Assembly (NCBI RefSeq): GCF_042661025.1
Contig: NZ_JBHSWH010000001.1
Location: 4,464,001-4,528,000, forward strand
DNA length: 64,000 bases
Direction of reading: 5' to 3'
Source of the DNA: Flexivirga alba
Lineage (GTDB): Bacteria > Actinomycetota > Actinomycetes > Actinomycetales > Dermatophilaceae
The notes under the pieces are model-generated. The model did no database searches. It was given only the letters and a program-made list of their open reading frames with translations, and was not told the origin of the DNA. The position numbers were made by a program, and so were the translations under genes. Of this stretch, positions 24,911 through 33,540 are shown in pieces (within the stretch, counting starts at the first letter, position 1; every line of letters begins with the position of its first letter).

Positions 24911-25318
24911 TCAGCGCCAAGTCTCGACCTGCGCGTGGTGCGCTGCTGGCGCGCCCGCGAACTTTCGGTCGGCGGTGAGCAGGTTCATGTCCAGCGCCTC
25001 GGCGAGACCGACGTAGAACGCGTCATACGCGGTGAAGTTGTGTCGCAACGCCAGGGCCCTGGGCTGAATGGGCAACATCGGGTGACGTACGACGGGCAGG
25101 TCGGCGAAGTCCAACACCATCTCCGCGGCGCGTTGTGGAGTGATCGAGGTGCCGGGTTTCGACGACAGGACGAGGCCGCGAATCGCCGAGGTCACCTCGG
25201 CGTCGATCAGTGCGGGAGCATGCAACAGGCGCTCGCGCCCAATACGTTCGCGCAGCGAAGCGTCCTCGGGCAGGGCCAGCAGCAAGCGCACCACTATCGA
25301 CGCGTCGACGACGGTCAC
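24911..25318 (-). CDS. vapC: VapC PIN-domain toxin, second system
   Basis: 135 residues. Seen: TVVDASIVVRLLL with the first catalytic Asp, PALIDAEVTSAI with the Glu, and TAYDAFYVGLAEALDMNLLTADRKF with the C-terminal acidic cluster. Overlaps the antitoxin by four bases. Not closely similar to the VapC at 9327, so not a recent duplication. Confidence 0.95.
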   Translation of the reverse strand: MTVVDASIVVRLLLALPEDASLRERIGRERLLHAPALIDAEVTSAIRGLVLSSKPGTSITPQRAAEMVLDFADLPVVRHPMLPIQPRALALRHNFTAYDAFYVGLAEALDMNLLTADRKFAGAPAAHHAQVETWR

Positions 25319-25545
25319 TGGCGACCTTCGGTGATGAACGACCGAATGTCGTCCACACTCGCCTCGACCGGCTGCCGGGACGCGATGCGCTCCAGCACGT
25401 CGGTCATCGCCGGTCGTGATGTCTCGTCGTGAATGAGCTCGCGAAGGTACTGCGACAACGAGACACCGCGAGCCGCAGAGCGCGCACGCAACTCTTGGAC
25501 ATCCTCGGTCGGAACGTCTCTCACCTGGATCACTTCACCGGCCAT
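25315..25545 (-). CDS. vapB: VapB/FitA-type antitoxin, second system
   Basis: 76 residues from ATG 25545 (MAGEVIQVRDVPTEDVQELR), a ribbon-helix-helix antitoxin with the SLSQYLRELI second helix and a C-terminus that binds the toxin. Methionines 3-14 codons upstream are possible but overlap the operator. Transcription is probably autoregulated through the 23-base palindrome just upstream. Confidence 0.9.
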   Translation of the reverse strand: MAGEVIQVRDVPTEDVQELRARSAARGVSLSQYLRELIHDETSRPAMTDVLERIASRQPVEASVDDIRSFITEGRQ

Positions 25546-25562
25546 GGTCATCATCATATCTT

Positions 25563-25585
25563 GGTTCATGCAGTCTGCATGAACC
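25563..25585. promoter_or_regulatory. perfect 23-bp palindrome, vapBC operator
   Basis: GGTTCATGCAG, one centre base, then its exact reverse complement CTGCATGAACC, 18 bases upstream of the vapB start. Long perfect dyads here are expected for VapB binding. Confidence 0.75.
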
Positions 25586-25590
25586 ATGCA

Positions 25591-25915
25591 TCACCAGGTG
25601 CCCCGCCGTATCCGCTGCCACGTCGCACACGGACGAATACTGCCGCGACGCACGTGGCGGCAATCCGGCGGATCTGCCGGCGCATCCCACTCGCCATCGG
25701 GTCCGCGCACCATCAGCTCGTCGATCACCGTGTAGCCGTTGAGAAAGAGCTCGCAGTCGCAGAACGCACCAACCCTGCCGAGCCGGTCGAGCAACGCCGT
25801 GGCGCGTGGTGCACGTCGATCGCGAAAGCGCACTCCCCGGCAGTATCGCCAGCAGGGCATCAGCCCGACCGCGCACGAAGACCTCGGCCTCGTCGATCAC
25901 TTCCTCCGCAGTCAT
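25591..25915 (-). pseudogene. DUF2695 protein, frameshifted
   Basis: Small protein whose C-terminal part (RRAPRATALLDRLGRVGAFCDCE, then LFLNGY) carries the DUF2695 signature: a conserved FCDCE and an aliphatic helix. The N-terminal part (MTAEEVIDEAEVFVRGRADALL) is in another frame. Removing one G from the GGGG run at 25,835-25,838 joins them into 107 residues. Function of the family unknown. It sits immediately upstream of the second VapBC system on the same strand. Confidence 0.65.
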
Positions 25916-26044
25916 CGTCGACCGCCCCCTCATCCGTGGTGATGGGAAGAGCATCGCGCTGAGCACCGACAAGCCCGTCCGACTGCCTCGGCCGCTCGAA
26001 ACGGGCGGCGGTCATCACCGGATCGAGCGGCATACGAACGCATT

Positions 26045-26083
26045 GAGCGGCGTAAGAAGACTGTCCGTTTCCGTACGCCGCTC
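26045..26083. repeat. 10-bp inverted repeat with 19-base loop
   Basis: GAGCGGCGTA and TACGCCGCTC flank 19 bases, between the DUF2695 gene and the acyl-CoA dehydrogenase stop. Could be a terminator for the dehydrogenase or a regulator-binding dyad. Confidence 0.5.
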
Positions 26084-26136
26084 GATGCAGAAGTGTGCCG
26101 GTCGGTCAATCAGGAAACGACGAGTGGCCGCCCGCT

Positions 26137-27309
26137 CTACTTCTTGAGCAGCTGGCGCGCGGCAACCATCCGCTGGATCTGGTTGGTGCCTTCGTAGATC
26201 TGGGTGATCTTGGCGTCGCGCATCATCCGCTCCACGGGGTGGTCGACCACGTAGCCGGCACCGCCGAGCAGTTGCACGGCGTCGGTGGTGACCTCCATGG
26301 CGACGTCGGAGGCGAAGCACTTGGCAGCGGCGCCGAAGAACGGCAGGTCGGCGTCGCCGCGCTCGGACTTGGCGGCCGCGACGTAAACCATCTGGCGCGC
26401 GGCCTCGAGCTTGATCGCCATGTCGGCGATCATGAACTGCAGGCCCTGGAACTCCGCGATCGCCTTGCCGAACTGCTTGCGCTCCTTGACGTAACCCAGG
26501 GCGTAGTCCAGTGCACCCTGCGCGATGCCGACGGCCTGCGCGCCGATCGTGACGCGGGTGTGGTCGAGCGTGCGCAACGCGATCTTCAGGCCCTCGCCCG
26601 GGTCGCCGATCATCCGGTCGCCCGGGATGCGGCAGTTGTCGAAGTGCAGCTCACGGGTCGGCGAGCCCTTGATGCCGAGCTTGCGCTCCTTCTCGCCGAA
26701 GCCGAAGCCCTCGTCGGACTTCTCGACCACGAATGCGCTGATGTTGCGGCCGCGTTCGCCGTCGGGGTCGGTGACCGCGAGGACGGTGTAGAACTCCGAC
26801 TCACCGGCGTTGGTGATCCAGGACTTCTGCCCGTTGAGCACGTAGTCGTCGCCGTCTGCGGTCGCTTTGCACCGCATCGACGCGGTGTCCGAACCCGCCT
26901 CGCGCTCGGACAGGCCGTAGGAGAACATCGCCTCGCCGCGTGCCACCGGCGGCAGGTACTTCTGCTTGATCTCGTCGTTCGCGGCGAGGATCACCGGCAT
27001 CGAGCCGAGCTTGTTCACGGCCGGGATCAGCGACGAGGACGCGCACACCCGGGCGACCTCTTCGATCACGATGCAGGTCGCGAGCGCGTCCGCGCCGACA
27101 CCGTCATACTGCTCGGCGATGTGCGGCGCGTGGAAGTCCGATGCGACCAGCGCTTCCAGTGCGGCGCGCGGGAACTCGCTCTTCTCGTCCACCTCTGCGG
27201 CGTGCGGGGCGATCTTGTCCTCGGCCACGGCGCGCACGGCTTCGCGCAGCGCTTCGTGGTCCTCGGAGACGCTAAAGAGCGGGTAGATGTCGTCCTTCAA
27301 ATTGCTCAC
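26137..27309 (-). CDS. acyl-CoA dehydrogenase
   Basis: 390-residue FAD enzyme that desaturates acyl-CoA at C2-C3, passing electrons to ETF. Seen: YGLSEREAGSDTASMR and WITNAGESEF flavin-binding motifs, and IYEGTNQIQRM, whose Glu is the catalytic base position of short- and medium-chain members. Closest in style to short/branched-chain dehydrogenases of actinobacteria. Stands alone on the minus strand; substrate not evident. Confidence 0.93.
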   Translation of the reverse strand: MSNLKDDIYPLFSVSEDHEALREAVRAVAEDKIAPHAAEVDEKSEFPRAALEALVASDFHAPHIAEQYDGVGADALATCIVIEEVARVCASSSLIPAVNKLGSMPVILAANDEIKQKYLPPVARGEAMFSYGLSEREAGSDTASMRCKATADGDDYVLNGQKSWITNAGESEFYTVLAVTDPDGERGRNISAFVVEKSDEGFGFGEKERKLGIKGSPTRELHFDNCRIPGDRMIGDPGEGLKIALRTLDHTRVTIGAQAVGIAQGALDYALGYVKERKQFGKAIAEFQGLQFMIADMAIKLEAARQMVYVAAAKSERGDADLPFFGAAAKCFASDVAMEVTTDAVQLLGGAGYVVDHPVERMMRDAKITQIYEGTNQIQRMVAARQLLKK

Positions 27310-27341
27310 GATTGCAGATCCTAGTCATCAGTTTGGCTGGC

Positions 27342-28352
27342 TCACCGGTCGATCTCGGGCATGATCTCACGCTCGAAACGCTCGATCGTCGTGCGGTCGT
27401 ATGCCGCGTCCGGGAAGTACGCGATCGCATAACCGAGCCCGGCGTCACGCATCGCGCGCAGGGCCTCCACGACCTGTTCGGCCGTCCCGACAGTCGGCTG
27501 GTCACGTAGGGACCGCTCGACATGCGCGGTAGCGCGGTCCGGCGACATACCGCCCTGAATCATGCGCGCCGACACGGCGCCCAGCTTCTCGTCGAGCTCG
27601 GCGGCGTTGTCGGCGATGATGACGTTGGTGTTGCCGGTCAGCGTGATCTCGTCGAAGTCGCGACCGATGTCGCGGCAATGTCCGCGCAGGATCTCGGTCT
27701 TGGCGGCGAACTCCTCGGGGTCGCCGAAGTAGTTGGTGTAGTCGGCATACTGCGCGGCGATCTTGAGGGTGACCTTCGGTCCGCCGCCGGCCACCCAGAT
27801 CGGGATGCGGTTGGCGGCACTCGTGGTCTGCAGCGGTTGCGGGAAACACAGCGCCCCGTCGGCCTGGTAGTACTTCCCGTCCAGCGTCGCCGAGCCGGTC
27901 GACCACATCTGCTGGAAGATCTCGACACCTTCGCGCAGCCGGCCCAATCGCTCACCGGCAGAAGGGAATCCGTAACCATAGGCACGCCACTCGTGCTCGT
28001 ACCAGCCACCGCCGATGCCCATCTCGATCCGGCCACCGCTGATGTGGTCGATGGTCGCGGCGACCTTGGCCAGGTAGGTGGGCTCGCGGTAGCTCATGCA
28101 AGTGCACATCTGGCCGAGTCGCACCCGCGAGGTGATCCCGGCGAATCCGGCCATCAGCGACCAGGCCTCGTGCGTCGCCTCGTGCGACGGCTCCGGTGTC
28201 GTGTGGAAGTGGTCGTAGACCCAGACCGACTCCCACGAGGGTGTCTGGTCGGCATACCGGACGAGATCACTCATGACCTGCCAGTGCTTCGCCGGCTCGA
28301 TGCCGACCAGGTCGTAGCGCCAGCCCTGTGGGATGAACAGTCCGAACTTCAT
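27342..28352 (-). CDS. LLM-class F420-dependent oxidoreductase
   Basis: 336-residue TIM-barrel flavin- or F420-dependent monooxygenase-like protein. Seen: MKFGLFIPQGWRYDL, ESVWVYDHFHTTPEP, GRIEMGIGGGWYEHEWRAYGYGFPSAGERLGRLREG, and PIWVAGGGPKVTLKIAAQYAD, hallmarks of the actinobacterial LLM F420 group. F420 use is a family inference. A GAGAGG ribosome site precedes the start. Divergent from ugd. Substrate unknown. Confidence 0.9.
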   Translation of the reverse strand: MKFGLFIPQGWRYDLVGIEPAKHWQVMSDLVRYADQTPSWESVWVYDHFHTTPEPSHEATHEAWSLMAGFAGITSRVRLGQMCTCMSYREPTYLAKVAATIDHISGGRIEMGIGGGWYEHEWRAYGYGFPSAGERLGRLREGVEIFQQMWSTGSATLDGKYYQADGALCFPQPLQTTSAANRIPIWVAGGGPKVTLKIAAQYADYTNYFGDPEEFAAKTEILRGHCRDIGRDFDEITLTGNTNVIIADNAAELDEKLGAVSARMIQGGMSPDRATAHVERSLRDQPTVGTAEQVVEALRAMRDAGLGYAIAYFPDAAYDRTTIERFEREIMPEIDR

Positions 28353-28394
28353 GCGGTAGCAACCTCTCAGCAGCGGTCAGTTCCAGTCAGCCGG

Positions 28395-28400
28395 TAGCGT
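28395..28400 (+). promoter_or_regulatory. leaderless -10 box of ugd
   Basis: TAGCGT, 7 bases, then ATG 28408. The box overlaps a GTATGCC copy of the window-wide heptamer. Confidence 0.5.
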
Positions 28401-28407
28401 ATGCCGC

Positions 28408-29589
28408 ATGTCGCATCGCACCAAGGTCGCCGTGGTCGGGACCGGTTATGTCGGGCTGTCCATGGCCGTTCTCTTCGGATCCGTCGCAGACGTCGTCGCC
28501 TTCGACATCGACGCAGACCGGATCGCTCTGCTGCAGCAGGGTCGCAGCCCGATCACCGACGCCGAGATCGAGGGCCACCTCGCAACGGCGGACCTGTCGC
28601 TGCGCTTCACCCTCGACAAGCGCGAGGCGTATGACGAGGCAGATTTCGTCGTCATCGCCACGCCGACGAACTACGACCCGGAGACCAACTACTTCGACAC
28701 CTCCACGGTCGAAGGGGTGATCTCGGACGTCGCGGCGCTCAACCCGGCGGCGACGATGATTGTGAAGTCGACCGTCCCGGTCGGCTTCACTGCCGACGTC
28801 CGCAAACGCCTGGGCACCGAAAACGTCGTGTTCTCACCGGAATTCCTGCGTGAGGGCATGGCGCTCCTCGACAACCTGCACCCCTCGCGCATCGTCGTCG
28901 GCGAGGTGAGCGACCGTGCGCAGCGGTTTGCCGACCTGCTCGTCGCGGCGGCGGAGGACACCGACATACCGGTATTGCTGACCGAGTCGACCGAGGCCGA
29001 GGCGATCAAGCTCTTCGCCAACACCTACCTCGCGATGCGGGTGGCCTACTTCAACGAGTTGGACACCTTCGCCTCCCGCCACGGGCTCAACACCAAGCAG
29101 ATCATCGAGGGCGTCAGCCTCGACCCGCGGATCGGAAAGCATTACAACAACCCCTCATTCGGGTATGGCGGCTACTGCCTACCCAAGGACACCAAGCAGC
29201 TGCTGGCCAACTACGAGGAAGTGCCGCAGACCCTGATCAGCGCGATCGTGTCGGCCAACACGACGCGCAAGGATTTCGTCGCAGCCGACATCCTGGCGCA
29301 CCAGCCCAAGGTGGTGGGCATCCACCGGCTGATCATGAAGTCCGGCTCCGACAACTTCCGGGCCAGCAGCGTGCAGGGCATCATGAAGCGCATCAAGGCC
29401 AAAGGTGTCGAGGTGCTGGTCTACGAACCCGAACTCGACGCCGAGGAGTTCTTCGGCTCCCGCGTCACCCACGACCTCAACGAGCTCAAGCGCGACGCCG
29501 ACCTGATCGTCGCCAACCGCCGCACCGAAGACCTGGCTGACGTCGCCGAAAAGGTATACACCCGAGACCTTTTCGGCTCTGACAGTTAG
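28408..29589 (+). CDS. ugd: UDP-glucose 6-dehydrogenase
   Basis: Oxidises UDP-glucose twice to UDP-glucuronate using NAD+, feeding wall and capsule polymers. 393 residues. Seen: Rossmann VAVVGTGYVGLSMAV, FSPEFLREG, AEAIKLFANTYLAMRVAYFNELD, and the catalytic Cys257 in GYGGYCLPKD. Close to the type with shortened C-terminal domain found in many Gram-positives. A second sugar-nucleotide supply gene near the Pse locus. Confidence 0.95.
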   Translation: MSHRTKVAVVGTGYVGLSMAVLFGSVADVVAFDIDADRIALLQQGRSPITDAEIEGHLATADLSLRFTLDKREAYDEADFVVIATPTNYDPETNYFDTSTVEGVISDVAALNPAATMIVKSTVPVGFTADVRKRLGTENVVFSPEFLREGMALLDNLHPSRIVVGEVSDRAQRFADLLVAAAEDTDIPVLLTESTEAEAIKLFANTYLAMRVAYFNELDTFASRHGLNTKQIIEGVSLDPRIGKHYNNPSFGYGGYCLPKDTKQLLANYEEVPQTLISAIVSANTTRKDFVAADILAHQPKVVGIHRLIMKSGSDNFRASSVQGIMKRIKAKGVEVLVYEPELDAEEFFGSRVTHDLNELKRDADLIVANRRTEDLADVAEKVYTRDLFGSDS

Positions 29590-30113
29590 TCCCCGGCCAC
29601 CTCGGCGCGCAGCGCTGCACCCTTGGCGTGCGCCTGATCGCGCAGCTCGACCTGGAAGTCGGCCATCGCCGCGCGCAACCGTTCTCCCTCAGCGTCGGGC
29701 GCCGAAGCCAGGATGCGTGCAGCCAGCAGGCCGGCGTTGCGGGCGCCGCCGATCGAGACCGTTGCGACCGGGACACCGGCCGGCATCTGGACGATCGACA
29801 TCAGTGAGTCCATGCCGTCCAGGTACTTCAGCGGCACCGGCACCCCGATGACCGGCAGCGTGGTGACCGACGCGAGCATGCCCGGCAGGTGGGCCGCTCC
29901 CCCGGCACCGGCAATGATCACCCGTATGCCGCGGGCCGCGGCTTGCTCGCCATACGCGATCATCTCGGTGGGCATCCGGTGCGCGGAGACGACGTCGGCC
30001 TCGTAGGTGATGCCGAACTCGTCGAGCGCCTCGGCGGCCGCGCGCATCACCGGCCAGTCGGAGTTGCTGCCCATCACGATGCCGACCGTTGCGGCAGAAG
30101 AGGATTCACTCAT
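29586..30113 (-). CDS. purE: N5-carboxyaminoimidazole ribonucleotide mutase
   Basis: Purine biosynthesis: converts N5-CAIR to CAIR. 175 residues. Seen: GIVMGSNSDWPVMR and SAHRMPTEMIAYGEQAAARGIRVIIAGAGGAAHLPGMLA with the conserved SAHR and AGGAAHLPG motifs. Overlaps the stop of purK by four bases, and shares four bases with the end of the convergent ugd gene. Confidence 0.97.
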   Translation of the reverse strand: MSESSSAATVGIVMGSNSDWPVMRAAAEALDEFGITYEADVVSAHRMPTEMIAYGEQAAARGIRVIIAGAGGAAHLPGMLASVTTLPVIGVPVPLKYLDGMDSLMSIVQMPAGVPVATVSIGGARNAGLLAARILASAPDAEGERLRAAMADFQVELRDQAHAKGAALRAEVAGD

Positions 30114-31291
30114 TCGGTGACCGTTCCTTCGAAGTAGTCGGCGGCGTGCCTCGCGCGCTCGCGCAGCGCGTCGAGGTCGTCGCCATACACATTGACGTGG
30201 CCGATCTTGCGGCCGGGACGCACGCCCTTGCCGTAGAGGTGCACCTTCAGGCCAGGGTCACGAGCGAGCAGGTGTTTGTAGGTCGGGTAGAGCTCGTCGT
30301 AGTCGCCGCCGAGCACGTTGCCCATCACCGTCCACGGCGCACGCGGCGTGACAGCCCCGAGCGGCAGGTCGAGCACCGCGCGCAGATGCTGCTCGAACTG
30401 CGAGGTCACCGAGCCGTCCATGGTCCAGTGACCGCTGTTGTGCGGGCGCATCGCCAGCTCGTTGACAACGTATGACGGGGAGCCCCCACCCTCACCGGGG
30501 ATCTCGAAGATCTCCACCGCGAACACCCCGGTGATGTCCAACGCTCCTGCGAGCTGCAGCGCGGCCTGCGAAGCGGCAGCTGCCAGGGATGGATCAAGCT
30601 CTGGTGCGGGCGCCAACACCTCGGTACAGATGCCGTTTGTCTGCACGGTCTGCACGATCGGCCACACCGCTGCCTGACTCGAGGGACTGCGCGCCACCAG
30701 GACCGCCAGCTCGCGACTGAACGGCACCCGCTCCTCGGCGAGCAGAGCGTCCCCGTGGGCGAACCAATCGGCGGCCTCCGACGCCGCACCGATCACGCGC
30801 ACGCCCTTGCCGTCATACCCACCACGTGGTGTCTTGAGGATGACCGGCCAGCCGTGCAAGTCGCCGAACGCGGCCAGCTCCCCCTCGTCCTGGACCCTCG
30901 CCCAGGCCGGGCAGGGAACGCCCAACGCGGTCAGCCGCCCCCGCATCGCGAGCTTGTCCTGGGCGAACAGCAACGCCTCCGGCTTGGGGTGCACCGGGAT
31001 GCCAGCGTCGACCAGAGCCTGCAGCACCTCGTCCGGGACGTGCTCGTGGTCGAAGGTGACGACGTCGCAGTCGCGGGCGAACGCGAGCACCTCCTCGACG
31101 TCCAGATGCGACCCGACCGGCGCAGACGGCACGACCAGGGCAGCGGCGGCGTCGGGCGCCTCGGACAGGACACTGAGGGTGAGCGAGAGGTTGATCGCCG
31201 GCGGCTGGCACATCCGGGCGAGCTGACCGCCGCCGATGATGCCGACCACCGGGAAGCCACCCGGAGCACGCTGAGGGGAAGTCACCTCCAC
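30110..31291 (-). CDS. purK: 5-(carboxyamino)imidazole ribonucleotide synthase
   Basis: ATP-grasp enzyme making N5-CAIR from AIR, bicarbonate and ATP. 393 residues. Seen: VGIIGGGQLARM glycine loop, VVTFDHEHVPDEVLQAL, the ATP-grasp LKTPRGGYDGKGV, and EVFEIPGEGG-like FAVEIFEIPG with YVNELAMRPHNSGHWTMDG. First gene of the purK-purE pair. Divergent from gtrA. Confidence 0.97.
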   Translation of the reverse strand: MEVTSPQRAPGGFPVVGIIGGGQLARMCQPPAINLSLTLSVLSEAPDAAAALVVPSAPVGSHLDVEEVLAFARDCDVVTFDHEHVPDEVLQALVDAGIPVHPKPEALLFAQDKLAMRGRLTALGVPCPAWARVQDEGELAAFGDLHGWPVILKTPRGGYDGKGVRVIGAASEAADWFAHGDALLAEERVPFSRELAVLVARSPSSQAAVWPIVQTVQTNGICTEVLAPAPELDPSLAAAASQAALQLAGALDITGVFAVEIFEIPGEGGGSPSYVVNELAMRPHNSGHWTMDGSVTSQFEQHLRAVLDLPLGAVTPRAPWTVMGNVLGGDYDELYPTYKHLLARDPGLKVHLYGKGVRPGRKIGHVNVYGDDLDALRERARHAADYFEGTVTE

Positions 31292-31333
31292 ACCCTAGCG
31301 AGGCCTCTCAGCCGCCATTCAGCACGCGACCCG

Positions 31334-31339
31334 TAGGCT
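31334..31339 (+). promoter_or_regulatory. leaderless -10 box of gtrA
   Basis: TAGGCT, 7 bases, then GTG 31347. Confidence 0.55.
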
Positions 31340-31346
31340 GAAAAGC

Positions 31347-31859
31347 GTGATCGGGGACAGAATTGTCGACTTCGTGCGTTCGCTGTGGCGTGAGCTCGCC
31401 AAGTTCGGGGTGATCGGTGTCGTCAACATCATCATTGACCTCGGGCTCTACAACGTGCTGATCGACGGCCCGATGCCCACGAAGGTCACCGCCGCCAAGA
31501 TCGTCAGCGGCAGTGTCGCCACCCTCTTCGCCTGGGTCGGCAACCGGTACTGGACCTTCCGGCACCGCCGCAATCGCCCGGTGCACCACGAAGTGGTGCT
31601 CTTCTTCGTCGTCAACGGCATCGCCCTGGCCGTATCGGTCCTCTGGGTCGCGTTCGCCCACTACACACTGGGCCTGCACGGCAAGTTCTGGCTGAACTTC
31701 AACGCGATGTTCGGCATCGGCCTGGGCACCATCATCCGTTTCTGGGCCTACAAGCAGCTGGTCTTCCGCAACGAACCGATCGCCGAGGAGCCCGTCGGTC
31801 AGGCGCTGGCCGAGCCGCTGCAGCGCGAGGACACGCGCCAGAGCGACACCCGGGCCTGA
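31347..31859 (+). CDS. GtrA-family membrane protein
   Basis: 170 residues with four predicted membrane helices: LAKFGVIGVVNIIIDLGLYNVL, a second around VSGSVATLFAWVGNRYWTF, then two in VVLFFVVNGIALAVSVLWVAF and MFGIGLGTIIRFWAYK. The FGVIGVVN and NRYWTF motifs are diagnostic. Relatives flip or present lipid-linked sugars for cell-wall and LPS glycosylation. Leaderless GTG start. Likely a wall-polysaccharide function given the surrounding genes. Confidence 0.9.
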   Translation: MIGDRIVDFVRSLWRELAKFGVIGVVNIIIDLGLYNVLIDGPMPTKVTAAKIVSGSVATLFAWVGNRYWTFRHRRNRPVHHEVVLFFVVNGIALAVSVLWVAFAHYTLGLHGKFWLNFNAMFGIGLGTIIRFWAYKQLVFRNEPIAEEPVGQALAEPLQREDTRQSDTRA

Positions 31860-31869
31860 CCTGTGGGCA

Positions 31870-32856
31870 TCAGTCGTGGTGCCGTCGCAGGGCGGACGGC
31901 GCGGCCTCGCCCTCTGACAAGAACAACGCGAACACCGCCGGCTGCGCGCTGCGCAACTCCAGCCGCCCGCCGTTGGCCCCGGCCAAGTCACGCGCCAGCG
32001 CCAACCCCAGCCCGGTGCCGCCGGTGGTCACTCGACGCTTGAAGATGTGCGGCGCGATCGCCGGGTCGACTCCGGCCCCCTGATCACTGACCTCGACAAC
32101 GACCGAGGGGCCGTTGCGCCGGGCCATCACCTCCACGGTGCCGGTGCCGTGCTGCAGGGTGTTCTCCAGGAGGGTGGCCAGGATCTGGGAGAGGCCACTG
32201 CGGCTCGCGACGACCTGCAGCCCGCGTTCCCCGCTGACCTTGACGCTGCGCCGGGCATCGGCAAAAGCCGGCTGCCATTCGCGCTGCAGTTCGGCAATCA
32301 CCGAGTCCAGCGAGATCGTCGGCAACGGACCGGACGGCGTCTCCCGGGCTCGCTGCAACAGCTTGTCGACCACGGTGGTGAGGCGCTCGACCTGAGCGAT
32401 GCCAACGGTCGCTTCCTCGTGGATCTGCTCGATATCGTCACTGATCGAGATCTCGTCCAGGCGCATCAGCAGCGCGGTCAGCGGCGTGCGCAGCTGATGG
32501 CTGGCATCCGACGCGAACTCTCGCTCGGCGGCCAGCGTCGCCGTCAGCTCGGCCGCGCGGCCTTCGAAAACCTGTGAGATGCGGTCGATCTCGTCAATGC
32601 CACTGCGCAGCGGCTCGAAGATCACCGGGCCGTCCTCGGCACGCTCGGCGCGCCGAGTCAACTCCTCGACCGGGCCGGCGGTCTCCTCGGCTTCGCGGGT
32701 CGTCAACCACCACGACCACCCCGCACCGAGCGCGGCCGCCACCAACAGGACGGCGCGCTCCCACCAGGCGGACACCAGCACCAGCGCCGGAATCAGGACC
32801 AAGAAGACAGCGGGCGCGGCGATCCGCGGACCGGCCCGCAGGAGTCTGGCGCGCAA
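31870..32856 (-). CDS. sensor histidine kinase
   Basis: 328 residues. Two N-terminal membrane segments (about 11-30 and 34-52) with almost no extracellular loop, then a HAMP-like linker, the phosphoacceptor His120 in SDASHQLRTPL, and a catalytic domain with LLENTLQHGTG (N-box), VSDQGAGV and GGTGLGLALARDLA (G-boxes). Follows its response regulator by six bases on the same strand. The near absence of a sensing loop suggests an intramembrane or accessory-protein signal. Confidence 0.92.
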   Translation of the reverse strand: MRARLLRAGPRIAAPAVFLVLIPALVLVSAWWERAVLLVAAALGAGWSWWLTTREAEETAGPVEELTRRAERAEDGPVIFEPLRSGIDEIDRISQVFEGRAAELTATLAAEREFASDASHQLRTPLTALLMRLDEISISDDIEQIHEEATVGIAQVERLTTVVDKLLQRARETPSGPLPTISLDSVIAELQREWQPAFADARRSVKVSGERGLQVVASRSGLSQILATLLENTLQHGTGTVEVMARRNGPSVVVEVSDQGAGVDPAIAPHIFKRRVTTGGTGLGLALARDLAGANGGRLELRSAQPAVFALFLSEGEAAPSALRRHHD

Positions 32857-32862
32857 GGTCGG

Positions 32863-33540
32863 TCAGTTTCCGCCGGCGGGCTCGAAGCGGAAACCCACGC
32901 CCCGCACCGTGGTGATGAATCGTGGCCGGGTGGCGTCGTCGCCGAGCTTGCGACGCAGCACCGATACATGCATGTCGAGGGTCTTGGTCGAGCCGAGCCA
33001 GGCGGTCTCCCAGATCTCGTGCATCAGCTGCTCGCGGGAGACGACCTTGCCCTGCTCACGCACCAGGACTCGCAGGAGCTCGAATTCCTTTGCGGTGAGC
33101 TGCAACTCGTTGTCGCCGACGAACGCGCGACGGGCCTCGGCATCCAGTCGCACCAGCGGTGCGGCCTCGGCTTCGTCCGGCGGTGTACGGCGCAAAAGCG
33201 CCCGGGCTCGCGCCAGCAGCTCGGCCAACCGGAAGGGTTTGGTGACGTAGTCGTCGGCGCCGGCGTCGAGGCCGACGACGGTGTCGACCTCGTCGGCGCG
33301 TGCGGTCAGGATGAGCACCGGCACCGAGCTGCCCGAATTGCGCAGCCGACGGCATACTTCGAGGCCGTCGATGGAGGGTAGCCCCAGGTCGAGGATGACC
33401 AGGTCGGGGCCGCTCTGGGCGCCATCCAGCGCAGCCAAGCCGTCTTCCCGGACGTCGACGGTGTAGCCCTCCCGCCGCAGCGCACGAGCGAGCGGTTCGG
33501 AAATCGCGGGATCGTCCTCGGCCAATAAGACACGGGTCAT
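32863..33540 (-). CDS. OmpR-family response regulator
   Basis: 225 residues from a leaderless ATG. Receiver domain with Asp9/Asp10 and phosphoacceptor Asp51 (VILDLGLPSIDG), Lys in YVTKPFRLAELLARA, and a C-terminal winged helix (LTAKEFELLRVLVREQGKVVSREQLMHEIW, ending TVRGVGFRFE). Partner of the following histidine kinase. Overlaps the upstream cyclase stop (ATGA). Confidence 0.95.
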   Translation of the reverse strand: MTRVLLAEDDPAISEPLARALRREGYTVDVREDGLAALDGAQSGPDLVILDLGLPSIDGLEVCRRLRNSGSSVPVLILTARADEVDTVVGLDAGADDYVTKPFRLAELLARARALLRRTPPDEAEAAPLVRLDAEARRAFVGDNELQLTAKEFELLRVLVREQGKVVSREQLMHEIWETAWLGSTKTLDMHVSVLRRKLGDDATRPRFITTVRGVGFRFEPAGGN

